A DNA stretch of 12,573 nucleotides, from the NCBI GenBank assembly GCA_023144145.1, contig JAGLGG010000093.1:1-12573 (forward strand). The letters are read 5' to 3'. The notes under the pieces were generated by a model. The model saw only the letters and a program-made list of their open reading frames with translations, searched no databases and was not told the origin of the DNA. This DNA is from Anaerolineales bacterium (GTDB taxonomy: Bacteria > Chloroflexota > Anaerolineae > Anaerolineales > E44-bin32). Position numbers and translations under genes: made by a program. Below are positions 6,936-12,573 of the stretch, piece by piece; within the stretch, counting starts at the first letter, position 1, and the number at the start of each line of letters is the position of its first letter.

Positions 6936-8399
6936 TTACGGAAATTCGTAGATAATGCGATTTGCGCTGGTTGTGCAAGTGCAAGCCTCAATGGTAATGG
7001 ATCCCTTCGACATCGTGCCTAAGTAGGGTTCCTCGCCATATTCAACAACCCAGCCATCAAGTGCGAAGGCTAATGTCCCTGCTGCGGGTAACCATTCTCC
7101 GTTGTAACGTCGCGCAATGTGAAAGTGAGTGCCTGTCGACCGACCCCCTTCACATGAAGGATGTCCTATCCTGCTCCCTGGTTCAACCTCAACTCCGGGG
7201 GGGATGCGATCCCGTTCTTCCACGTGAAAGAAAAGCAAGACCCAACCTGTACGTTCATCGTTATCCTGATCGAGATCCAGTATAACCGCGGCGTTCTCAC
7301 TTCGAGCAATGGTGCCGGCAATTGGAGCAGTGATCCACACCTCGGATTGAGCGCAGCCCCCTTCTGCCGCAGGAGGTGCGAAATCAATTGCCCCTAAAGG
7401 CAAATTACTTCCCCAGGAAAAATGTGGTCCAGCAGAGTAATCCCAGATAACTCCAGTTTCGAATGGAAGTCCAATTTCAGGTTGAAGTAGGTTCGATGGA
7501 ATGGGTTCAATTTCGTATTCAAAGGGATCACCCCAAAGATCTCGATAGGTTTTCTGAAACCCCTCCGGCCCCATAATGAAATTTAGATCATCCAAGCTAT
7601 AAATTTCTGAGAAAAGGTTGTAGAGTGCTACGGTTCCCGCGTTCTGCCAAGGATCGGGGCGCAAGATATGCCCACTGGCGACGGAGAACTCATTCAATGT
7701 CCCCGCCCTCCAGCCGTAAAATCCATCATTAATTCTCCCCGCTGCCCAAATGAGCTGCCAGTAAAGCCCCTTAGAGAATGGGTCGATAACACCAAGTGGA
7801 TACTCAATCTCACTCTCGTTGGGAGAAGGGTTCGATAGAGCTCCTGTTTGATACTCAAGAAGGGTGAGCAAGAGCCTTGGATGGATTGAGAATTCTTCCG
7901 AAACAAGTTCGATCACTTCCCAAGCCGGGCGGGTGTAATTGTAGAGATAATCACTCATAGAGTTGAGAAATCCCGGGCGTCCTTGAATTTCACTGGCGAT
8001 GTTGAAGTTTATGGATGAAGGACCATAAACAACTTCGCTATCTGGAATGACCTTGAACGAGGAACTTCTAAGGGGAAGGAAGTATGCGGGGATAGTTAAC
8101 GGCAATCCTGGAGGGAGAGTGGTCACTTCAAAGGGAATTTCGGGATTTACCTGCGTGATTTCGTTCGTGGTTGTGTTGAAATGTGCGGCGATTGCGCGAA
8201 GAGTATCGCCACTCTGTACGATGTACTCGACGAGTTCACCCGGCACTGGCTCAATCGGCGTAGTTGTAATAGCAGCCGGCGGTGTATGAGCATCTGCGGG
8301 ATCAATCGTAGGTGACCGATCGACCTCGGATAGTCCATCACAACTCGCCAGGAAACACCCCAGGATTATGAGGCCCCGGAAAGCTATTTTCGAATTCAT
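6936..8399 (-). CDS. LysM and LasA-like M23 metallopeptidase lipoprotein (third of three paralogs)
   Basis: This is a predicted surface lipoprotein of 487 residues acting on peptidoglycan or peptide crosslinks. Its signal peptide ends in a lipobox LASC with Cys20. A LysM wall-binding domain follows (about 57-104). A helical middle region (about 115-300) contains HPRLLLTLLEYQTG (173-186). The zinc peptidase domain (about 315-435) has likely ligands His326, Asp339 and His427 in THFHIA, with His392 and His425 as catalytic helpers. The His-Asp spacing of 13 and the SCEGG-STG-H-H-YNG layout match LasA (M23A) rather than the common LytM type with spacing 4. Cys349 and Cys416 may form a disulfide, and a CTC pair ends the protein (473, 475). 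The ATG overlaps the upstream gene's TGA as ATGA, which favours this start over the in-frame ATG at 8435. Its acidic loop (DLDQDNDE, 375-382) is altered compared with the sister gene. The substrate is unknown. Confidence 0.85.
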   Translation of the reverse strand: MNSKIAFRGLIILGCFLASCDGLSEVDRSPTIDPADAHTPPAAITTTPIEPVPGELVEYIVQSGDTLRAIAAHFNTTTNEITQVNPEIPFEVTTLPPGLPLTIPAYFLPLRSSSFKVIPDSEVVYGPSSINFNIASEIQGRPGFLNSMSDYLYNYTRPAWEVIELVSEEFSIHPRLLLTLLEYQTGALSNPSPNESEIEYPLGVIDPFSKGLYWQLIWAAGRINDGFYGWRAGTLNEFSVASGHILRPDPWQNAGTVALYNLFSEIYSLDDLNFIMGPEGFQKTYRDLWGDPFEYEIEPIPSNLLQPEIGLPFETGVIWDYSAGPHFSWGSNLPLGAIDFAPPAAEGGCAQSEVWITAPIAGTIARSENAAVILDLDQDNDERTGWVLLFFHVEERDRIPPGVEVEPGSRIGHPSCEGGRSTGTHFHIARRYNGEWLPAAGTLAFALDGWVVEYGEEPYLGTMSKGSITIEACTCTTSANRIIYEFP

Positions 8400-9973
8400 C
8401 TCGAAATGAGAGTCTCTTGTGAAGAGCAAGGACATGCCAGGACGGTTTGACCCCCCTTTATTAGTGCGCCTTCATAAGGCATGGATCCTGCTCTCGCCAC
8501 CCAACCGCTTAATTCAAATGCAAGTGGTCCATCAGCTAATACCCATTCGCCGTTATACTTCCGCGCCAGATGCACGTGTGTTCCTGTGGCGGTCCCTCCT
8601 TCGCATGACGGGTGACCTATCAGGTCACCTTGCTCAATGAACACCCCTTGGTGGACGCGATCTCGCGTGGCAATATGGAGATAGAGGACCACCCATCCCG
8701 TTTGTTCGAGCCCATCTCCATCCAGATCAACGACCACCAATCCATTGTCACTGCGCACCACAAGGCCTGGCGAAGCGGCAACAACCCACTCCTCTGAATC
8801 AACACATCCCGGTTCTGCTGAAGGAGGGGCAAAATCCAATGCCGCCCAAGCCGCTTCCCTCTCCCATGCCCCATGAGGCCCCCCAGTGAATGACCATACC
8901 ACTCCGGGCATAAAGGGAAGTGTCATCGGAGGTTGCTGCAGCTCGGGCTCATACAATGGGTGAAAATATTCCCACGGATCACCAAATAAATCATCGTATG
9001 TTGAGATGAATCCATCTGGTCCCACTTCGGAAGTCCAACCACTGATTGGATATTTTAAGGAGAACAAATATTGTATTGCGACCGTGCCTGCATTAATACT
9101 CGGTGCCATTCGAATATACGATCCATCTGCTAAAACCAGGTCGATCATCGTCCCTGATCGCCAACCATAATATCCTTTGCCTAATTCATTCGATAACCAG
9201 GTTAATTGCTTGTAAAGCCCCTGATATTGAATGTCCATCATTCCGATGGGGTAATTTAGCGCATCACCGCTAGGTTGTGTTGAGTTTGTTACCCAACCAC
9301 TCGAATACTCGAGGAATGCCAAAAGCAATCGCGGATTAATTGAATGTGCTAGGGCAGCCCGATCAACGATCTCAGCACCACTCCGTACGAGCCCAGCGAC
9401 ATATTCGGTGTAAGTGTTGAGGAAACCACCCTCGGAAGAAATAAATGCACTCACATCAAAATCAGCCGTATGCGGGGAATAAACTACTTCACTATCAGGA
9501 AGTAATCGATCTGAAGGACCTGGATTCTCCAGACGATCGGGGATCACGAGAATAAGACCGGGATCAACCAACCCACCATCTTGAGGGAGCAGACCCGAAG
9601 TCGCCCGGATATCTGAAGGAATTACACCAAAACGAATAGCCAGGCTCCTGAGCACATCACCTGGTTGGCTTTCATAGAGCAGATTCTCAGCCGCGCCGCT
9701 TACACTAAGAGTAGGTGTGGGAGGTAATGTCGGCGAGGCGACCGGCGTTGGTCTTGATGGAGTCGCTGTGGAGTTCACACCAGAGCTGATTGTGGGCGTA
9801 GGAGTGGATTGGACAATGACCTGGGTCGGCTGTTGATCAATTGGGTACTCGATTGGATTTGAATTACCAGCGATCTCCACATCCCCACGTGCGCATGCCA
9901 GGGTGGCAAACACCATTGTCGATAAGGCAAAAATAATACTTCGTTTGTTTACTGATAGATCCACAATATTCAA
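8396..9973 (-). CDS. LysM and LasA-like M23 metallopeptidase lipoprotein (second of three paralogs)
   Basis: A predicted exported lipoprotein of up to 525 residues. It has a basic n-region (NKR), a hydrophobic core and a relaxed lipobox TLAC with Cys27. A Pro/Thr/Ser-rich linker spans about 45-95 and a diverged LysM about 98-146. The helical middle region (about 155-345) includes NPRLLLAFLEYSSGWV (213-228). The peptidase domain (about 355-480) has zinc ligands His367, Asp380 and His468 and helper residues His433 and His466. Between strands lies DLDGDGLE (416-423), which resembles a calcium-binding loop. Cys390 and Cys457 may bridge, and CPC sits near the end (514-516). The start is uncertain. 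The TTG at 9973 follows GGTGA by four bases, whereas a GTG at 9964 sits ten bases after GAGGG. Either gives an intact signal peptide. Only four bases separate it from the stop of the preceding paralog, so the genes are co-translated in an operon. Confidence 0.85.
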   Translation of the reverse strand: MNIVDLSVNKRSIIFALSTMVFATLACARGDVEIAGNSNPIEYPIDQQPTQVIVQSTPTPTISSGVNSTATPSRPTPVASPTLPPTPTLSVSGAAENLLYESQPGDVLRSLAIRFGVIPSDIRATSGLLPQDGGLVDPGLILVIPDRLENPGPSDRLLPDSEVVYSPHTADFDVSAFISSEGGFLNTYTEYVAGLVRSGAEIVDRAALAHSINPRLLLAFLEYSSGWVTNSTQPSGDALNYPIGMMDIQYQGLYKQLTWLSNELGKGYYGWRSGTMIDLVLADGSYIRMAPSINAGTVAIQYLFSLKYPISGWTSEVGPDGFISTYDDLFGDPWEYFHPLYEPELQQPPMTLPFMPGVVWSFTGGPHGAWEREAAWAALDFAPPSAEPGCVDSEEWVVAASPGLVVRSDNGLVVVDLDGDGLEQTGWVVLYLHIATRDRVHQGVFIEQGDLIGHPSCEGGTATGTHVHLARKYNGEWVLADGPLAFELSGWVARAGSMPYEGALIKGGQTVLACPCSSQETLISR

Positions 9974-9977
9974 ACCC

Positions 9978-11537
9978 TCACCGTGAAATCTGATTGTAAG
10001 ATGCTCTACAAGCGCAAGCTAGTAGGGTTGAGTCACCCAGAGTTAATGACCCATTATATGATGTACCAGCACTTGCGGCGATCCACCCTTCAAGGTTGAA
10101 AGGAACTTCCCCGTCCGCTTCAATCCACACGCCATTATACTTTCGGGCTAGATGAACATGGGTTCCTGTTGACACACCCCCTTCGCAAGACGGATGTCCG
10201 ATCCGTGCCCCAGCCTGTAAATATGTCCCTGCCTCAACTCGATCTCGAGTTTCGATGTGTAGATAGACTATGCTCCATCCGGATCCCTCATTACTATCCC
10301 CACTCAAATCCTGGACCACTTGACCTGCGTCGGAGCGGGTAATCATTCCATTTGCCACTGCCACAATCCATTCATTCGACAGGATGCATCCTACACCGTT
10401 CCCAGGAGGTGCGAAATCCAAAGCTGCCCAGGCAGCAGAATTGCCAAAAGCACTATGGGGTCCTCCGGTAAAAGACCACACCTTGCCGCGCTCAAAGGGG
10501 AGTTGGAAGGAGGGCTGAATCAATCCCTCTGGTACGAGTGGCTCTACAGCAAAATCAAATGCGTCACCAAACAACCCTTGATATGTATAAATGAAACCAT
10601 AATCACCAACGACTTCCCTCCACGTTTCGATGCTATAGAGCTGGGAGAACAAGTAATGGACCGCTGCCGTTCCGGCATTAATACCAGGGCCGGGGGGCAC
10701 TACTCGACCATCCGGAAATATAAATGGTCCCGCCCAACCGCTCCTCCACCGGTAAAAGCCTCTATTCAATTCATTGGCAGCCCAAGATAGCTGGCTGAAC
10801 AACCCCTCCCGACCTAGCTCATACCAACCCATTGGATAGTCGGTCGTTACTGCAGAAGTCACATCTCCTTGAACCCAACCGCTCTGCTGATGGAGGATGG
10901 CAATGAGGATTCTGGGGTTAATGGAATAATTCTCAGCCACCTTTCGAATAATGGCGGGGCCATCCAACAAATAATCATCAACTAGCTCAACATACAATCT
11001 CAAGTAACTCCCACCCTCGATTGATGAAAATATTCGCTCCAGGTCATTCGTTGCTGGTCCATTAACCAATTCTGAATCTGGAATTAATTTCATGCTTGGA
11101 CCAGGAGATTGAGGAGTCGGAGGAGGAATAGAAAGCGTAACACCAACGCTCAGAAAATTCGGGTCGACAATATTGTTTTCCAATTGGAGGTGTTGGACTC
11201 CTATTCCGTATCTAAACGCAATGCTATTGAGTGTTTCGCCATAACGAACGACATGCGTCTCGTAATAATCACGAAGTATCGGGAGTTCACGAATCGGATC
11301 AGGAGTTGGTGAACTTTTTGGAGTTGGGATGGCAGGAGTATCAGTAGGAATTTGGATGGTTGGTTTTGGAGTTGGGGTAGGCGAAGGAGGCGGTGTCGAA
11401 GTGGAGGTCGCGGCTTCACTAGTTATCTCAACTGTTACAGCCTGATCACTGCGAGAACAAGCTGTTAGAGCGATGGCGAAAGCGATCGCAACCAACATAG
11501 ATACAAAGATTTTAATGCATTCAGCAAACCCGAACAT
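9978..11537 (-). CDS. LysM and LasA-like M23 metallopeptidase lipoprotein (first of three paralogs)
   Basis: This is the leading gene of the lipoprotein operon, 519 residues. The signal peptide ends in lipobox LTAC (Cys27). A long Thr/Pro/Ser linker (about 40-85) probably spans the envelope. A LysM domain (about 94-138, with RYGETLNSIAFRYG) comes next. The helical middle (about 150-340) carries NPRILIAILHQQSGWV (207-222), where the Glu found in both sisters (LLEY, FLEY) is replaced. The peptidase domain (about 350-475) has His361, Asp374 and His462 as zinc ligands, plus His427 and His460, with LasA-like spacing of 13. CEGG-STG-THVH-YNG is intact, so it should be active. Cys384 and Cys451 are a likely disulfide, and CAC ends the domain (508-510). 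The acidic loop is degraded to DLSGDSNE (410-417). AAGG seven bases before the ATG supports the start. Cell wall remodelling or lysis of other cells are both possible roles. Confidence 0.86.
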   Translation of the reverse strand: MFGFAECIKIFVSMLVAIAFAIALTACSRSDQAVTVEITSEAATSTSTPPPSPTPTPKPTIQIPTDTPAIPTPKSSPTPDPIRELPILRDYYETHVVRYGETLNSIAFRYGIGVQHLQLENNIVDPNFLSVGVTLSIPPPTPQSPGPSMKLIPDSELVNGPATNDLERIFSSIEGGSYLRLYVELVDDYLLDGPAIIRKVAENYSINPRILIAILHQQSGWVQGDVTSAVTTDYPMGWYELGREGLFSQLSWAANELNRGFYRWRSGWAGPFIFPDGRVVPPGPGINAGTAAVHYLFSQLYSIETWREVVGDYGFIYTYQGLFGDAFDFAVEPLVPEGLIQPSFQLPFERGKVWSFTGGPHSAFGNSAAWAALDFAPPGNGVGCILSNEWIVAVANGMITRSDAGQVVQDLSGDSNEGSGWSIVYLHIETRDRVEAGTYLQAGARIGHPSCEGGVSTGTHVHLARKYNGVWIEADGEVPFNLEGWIAASAGTSYNGSLTLGDSTLLACACRASYNQISR

Positions 11538-11568
11538 TGAAATGCCTTAATTACATTAAGTGATCGTT

Positions 11569-11597
11569 GCTATATTATTTATCGACCTAGTTCCCAA
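11569..11597 (-). promoter_or_regulatory. Candidate promoter of the lipoprotein operon
   Basis: On the minus strand TTGGGA (11592-11597) and TATAGC (11569-11574) lie 17 bp apart, each matching four of six consensus bases. Transcription would begin near 11562, about 25 nt before the ATG. The match is modest; the AT-rich surroundings offer other -10-like boxes such as TAATAT. Confidence 0.3.
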
Positions 11598-11686
11598 GCG
11601 CAAAATATACCCCACTCCGAAAAATGGTGCATTCTATTCCATGGGTCAGTTTTTATACCACCGAAGGATCCACCGGCAAAAATCCG

Positions 11687-11751
11687 TACCTCGCATGCTA
11701 TGTATCAAGAAACGTGCCAATGGCATACTTTGTTCCCTAGCATCGAGGGTA
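11687..11751. repeat. Imperfect long inverted repeat with a nested mini-palindrome
   Basis: TACCTCGCATGCTA (11687-11700) pairs with TAGCATCGAGGGTA (11738-11751), forming ATGCTA/TAGCAT and CCTCG/CGAGG stems separated by a one-base bulge. The 37-nt loop contains a small palindrome TGCCAATGGCA (11715-11725). It could be a structured RNA segment, an operator region, or an old terminator. It lies upstream of the predicted rph promoter and of the predicted lipoprotein promoter, so it would not be part of either transcript if those calls are right. Confidence 0.35.
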
Positions 11752-11780
11752 TAGGTTGCAGGAATGCCATAATGTTATGA

Positions 11781-11809
11781 TTGTCACAAGTGCTTTACCA
11801 ACGTATGAC
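11781..11809 (+). promoter_or_regulatory. Candidate promoter of rph
   Basis: TTGTCA (11781-11786) and TATGAC (11804-11809) are 17 bp apart, matching five and four of six consensus positions. Transcription would start near 11816, placing the 16-bp palindrome inside the leader at about +17. Confidence 0.4.
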
Positions 11810-11831
11810 ACAATTTACACCATACTTTGAG

Positions 11832-11847
11832 ACAGAGTCCACTCTGT
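11832..11847 (+). repeat. 16-bp palindrome before the rph ribosome site
   Basis: ACAGAGT (11832-11838) and ACTCTGT (11841-11847) form a perfect 7-bp inverted repeat around CC. It ends 10 bases before the AAAGGA ribosome site of rph. The 2-nt spacer is too tight for a full RNA hairpin but normal for a dimeric repressor operator, so DNA binding is the likelier use if it has one. Confidence 0.4.
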
Positions 11848-11867
11848 AAACGAAAAGAAAGGATCGG

Positions 11868-12573
11868 ATGGTTATGCGGCGTCTAGATGGTCGAGCAAAG
11901 GATGAATTGAGGCATATTCAGATCCAAGCCAACTATGTTGAATACCCGGAAGGATCAGTGCTCTTTTCCATTGGCAATACGCGTGTGCTCTGTAACGCCA
12001 GCATCGATGAAAAGATTCCAAAATGGATGCGTGATTCTGGGAAACAGGGCGGCTGGATCACAGCTGAGTACGGCATGCTGCCAAGATCGACACACACACG
12101 CACGCCGAGAGAAACAAATGGCTTGCGCGGGAGAACACAAGAGATTCGGCGTCTCATCGGGCGAAGCTTACGTGCAGCCGTGGATTTAGATTTGCTCGGA
12201 GAACGGACATGCATCGTCGACTGCGACGTATTACAAGCTGATGGTGGCACCAGGACTGCAGCGATAACAGGTGGCTACTTGGCCATAGCCCTAGCATTCA
12301 ACAAACTACACTCTGAAGGTCTTTTAAGACAGAGCCCATTGATCTCCCCCATCGCAGCAATCAGTGTTGGAATACTCGCCAACCAGGTAATTTTGGATTT
12401 GTCCTACGAGGAAGATTTCAAAGCTGAAGTTGATTCAAATATCGTCATGAACGGAGAGGGGCAATTCGTCGAAATTCAGGGAACTGCAGAGGGAGAGGCT
12501 TTTAGTTACGAGATGCTTTCTGAGATGTTATCCATGGCCCAGAAGGGGATTACTGATCTTATCGAAATCCAGA
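11868..12573 (+). CDS. rph: Ribonuclease PH (cut by the right edge)
   Basis: RNase PH is a phosphate-dependent 3'-to-5' exoribonuclease that trims tRNA precursors and other RNAs as a ring-shaped hexamer. Of the 235 visible residues, family signatures include MRRLDGRAKDELR (3-15), ITAEYGMLPRSTHTR (64-78), the basic GLRGRTQEIRRLIGRSLR segment (85-102), the phosphate-binding QADGGTRTAAITG (123-135), and metal-binding acidic residues Asp177 and Asp183 in LDLSYEED. VEIQGTAEG (201-209) follows. Family members are about 240-260 residues, so only a short C-terminal end is missing. AAAGGA sits four bases before the ATG at 11868 and ten before a second ATG at 11874. The second gives the canonical MRRLDGR beginning, so both starts are reasonable. 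All catalytic residues look intact. Confidence 0.96.
   Translation, partial: MVMRRLDGRAKDELRHIQIQANYVEYPEGSVLFSIGNTRVLCNASIDEKIPKWMRDSGKQGGWITAEYGMLPRSTHTRTPRETNGLRGRTQEIRRLIGRSLRAAVDLDLLGERTCIVDCDVLQADGGTRTAAITGGYLAIALAFNKLHSEGLLRQSPLISPIAAISVGILANQVILDLSYEEDFKAEVDSNIVMNGEGQFVEIQGTAEGEAFSYEMLSEMLSMAQKGITDLIEIQ

Larger units (their letters stand above)
11538..11867. other. Divergent spacer between the lipoprotein operon and rph (330 nt, no gene)
   Basis: The spacer contains promoter candidates facing both ways, an imperfect long hairpin, and a 16-bp palindrome just before the rph ribosome site, each listed separately. A 64-codon plus-strand frame (11560-11754) has no ribosome site or recognisable motif and I do not call it. 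The composition is more AT-rich toward the lipoprotein side. Confidence 0.65.

Noticed and set aside
8397..8435. Upstream ATG at 8435 as start of the third lipoprotein
   Set aside because: It would put a charged 12-residue stretch before the signal peptide and overlap the previous gene by 40 nt. The ATG at 8399 gives an ideal lipoprotein signal and an ATGA overlap.
6936..11537. Possibility that the three similar genes are a recent duplication or an assembly repeat
   Set aside because: The proteins differ through most of their length, including signal peptides, linkers and acidic loops; only the motif blocks agree. They are old paralogs.
11560..11754. Plus-strand frame of 64 codons in the lipoprotein-rph spacer
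   Set aside because: No Shine-Dalgarno, no motif, and it overlaps the hairpin region; its length is within chance.
11781..11787. A third TTGTCAC copy upstream of rph, suggesting a shared regulon with gyrA
   Set aside because: Here it is simply the -35 box of the rph promoter. A copy in reverse also occurs inside infB (near 976-982), so seven-base matches are not informative.
1..12573. CRISPR arrays, tRNA or rRNA genes, insertion sequences, toxin-antitoxin or defence genes
   Set aside because: I looked for spaced repeats, cloverleaf patterns, terminal inverted repeats and matching protein motifs on both strands and found none I could support.

Overview
The window looks like a chromosomal segment from a bacterium, most likely a member of the Chloroflexota (Anaerolineae-like). 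This placement is an inference from memory of those families. It rests on a short-N-terminus IF-2, a NusA with a long acidic tail ending in a basic patch, and a tandem set of lipoproteins combining LysM with a LasA-like peptidase domain. Base composition looks moderate and even. I see no insertion sequence, phage gene, CRISPR array, tRNA or rRNA.

Layout from left to right. (1) Positions 1-3682, minus strand: a transcription/translation operon read nusA, ylxR (rnpM), infB. infB runs off the left edge. The rimP gene that commonly precedes nusA is not here. The ylxR-infB gap holds a perfect hairpin whose loop could pair with the infB Shine-Dalgarno. (2) Positions 3683-4047: a divergent control region with one good sigma70-type promoter for nusA, two for the gyrase gene, a hairpin in the nusA leader, and an 8-bp direct repeat around the proximal gyrase -10 element. 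(3) Positions 4048-6774, plus strand: a type IIA topoisomerase A subunit (gyrA) with an unusual histone-H1-like basic tail and Met at the Ser83-equivalent position. (4) Positions 6775-6935: a convergent gap with two inverted repeats. (5) Positions 6936-11537, minus strand: three tandem diverged paralogs, tightly coupled as an operon (a 4-nt gap, then an ATGA overlap). Each is a predicted lipoprotein with a Pro/Thr-rich linker, a LysM domain, a helical middle region and a LasA-type zinc peptidase domain. (6) Positions 11538-11867: a divergent spacer with an imperfect hairpin, a 16-bp palindrome and promoter candidates. (7) From 11868, plus strand: rph (RNase PH), cut by the right edge just short of its expected end.

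How the genes work together: nusA/ylxR/infB couple transcription, RNA processing and translation initiation, gyrA sets DNA topology, and rph trims RNA 3' ends. The three lipoproteins probably act at the cell surface on peptidoglycan or peptide crosslinks. No new multi-gene defence or metabolic system is evident. The least ordinary items are the lipoprotein triplet, the gyrase tail and the infB leader hairpin.
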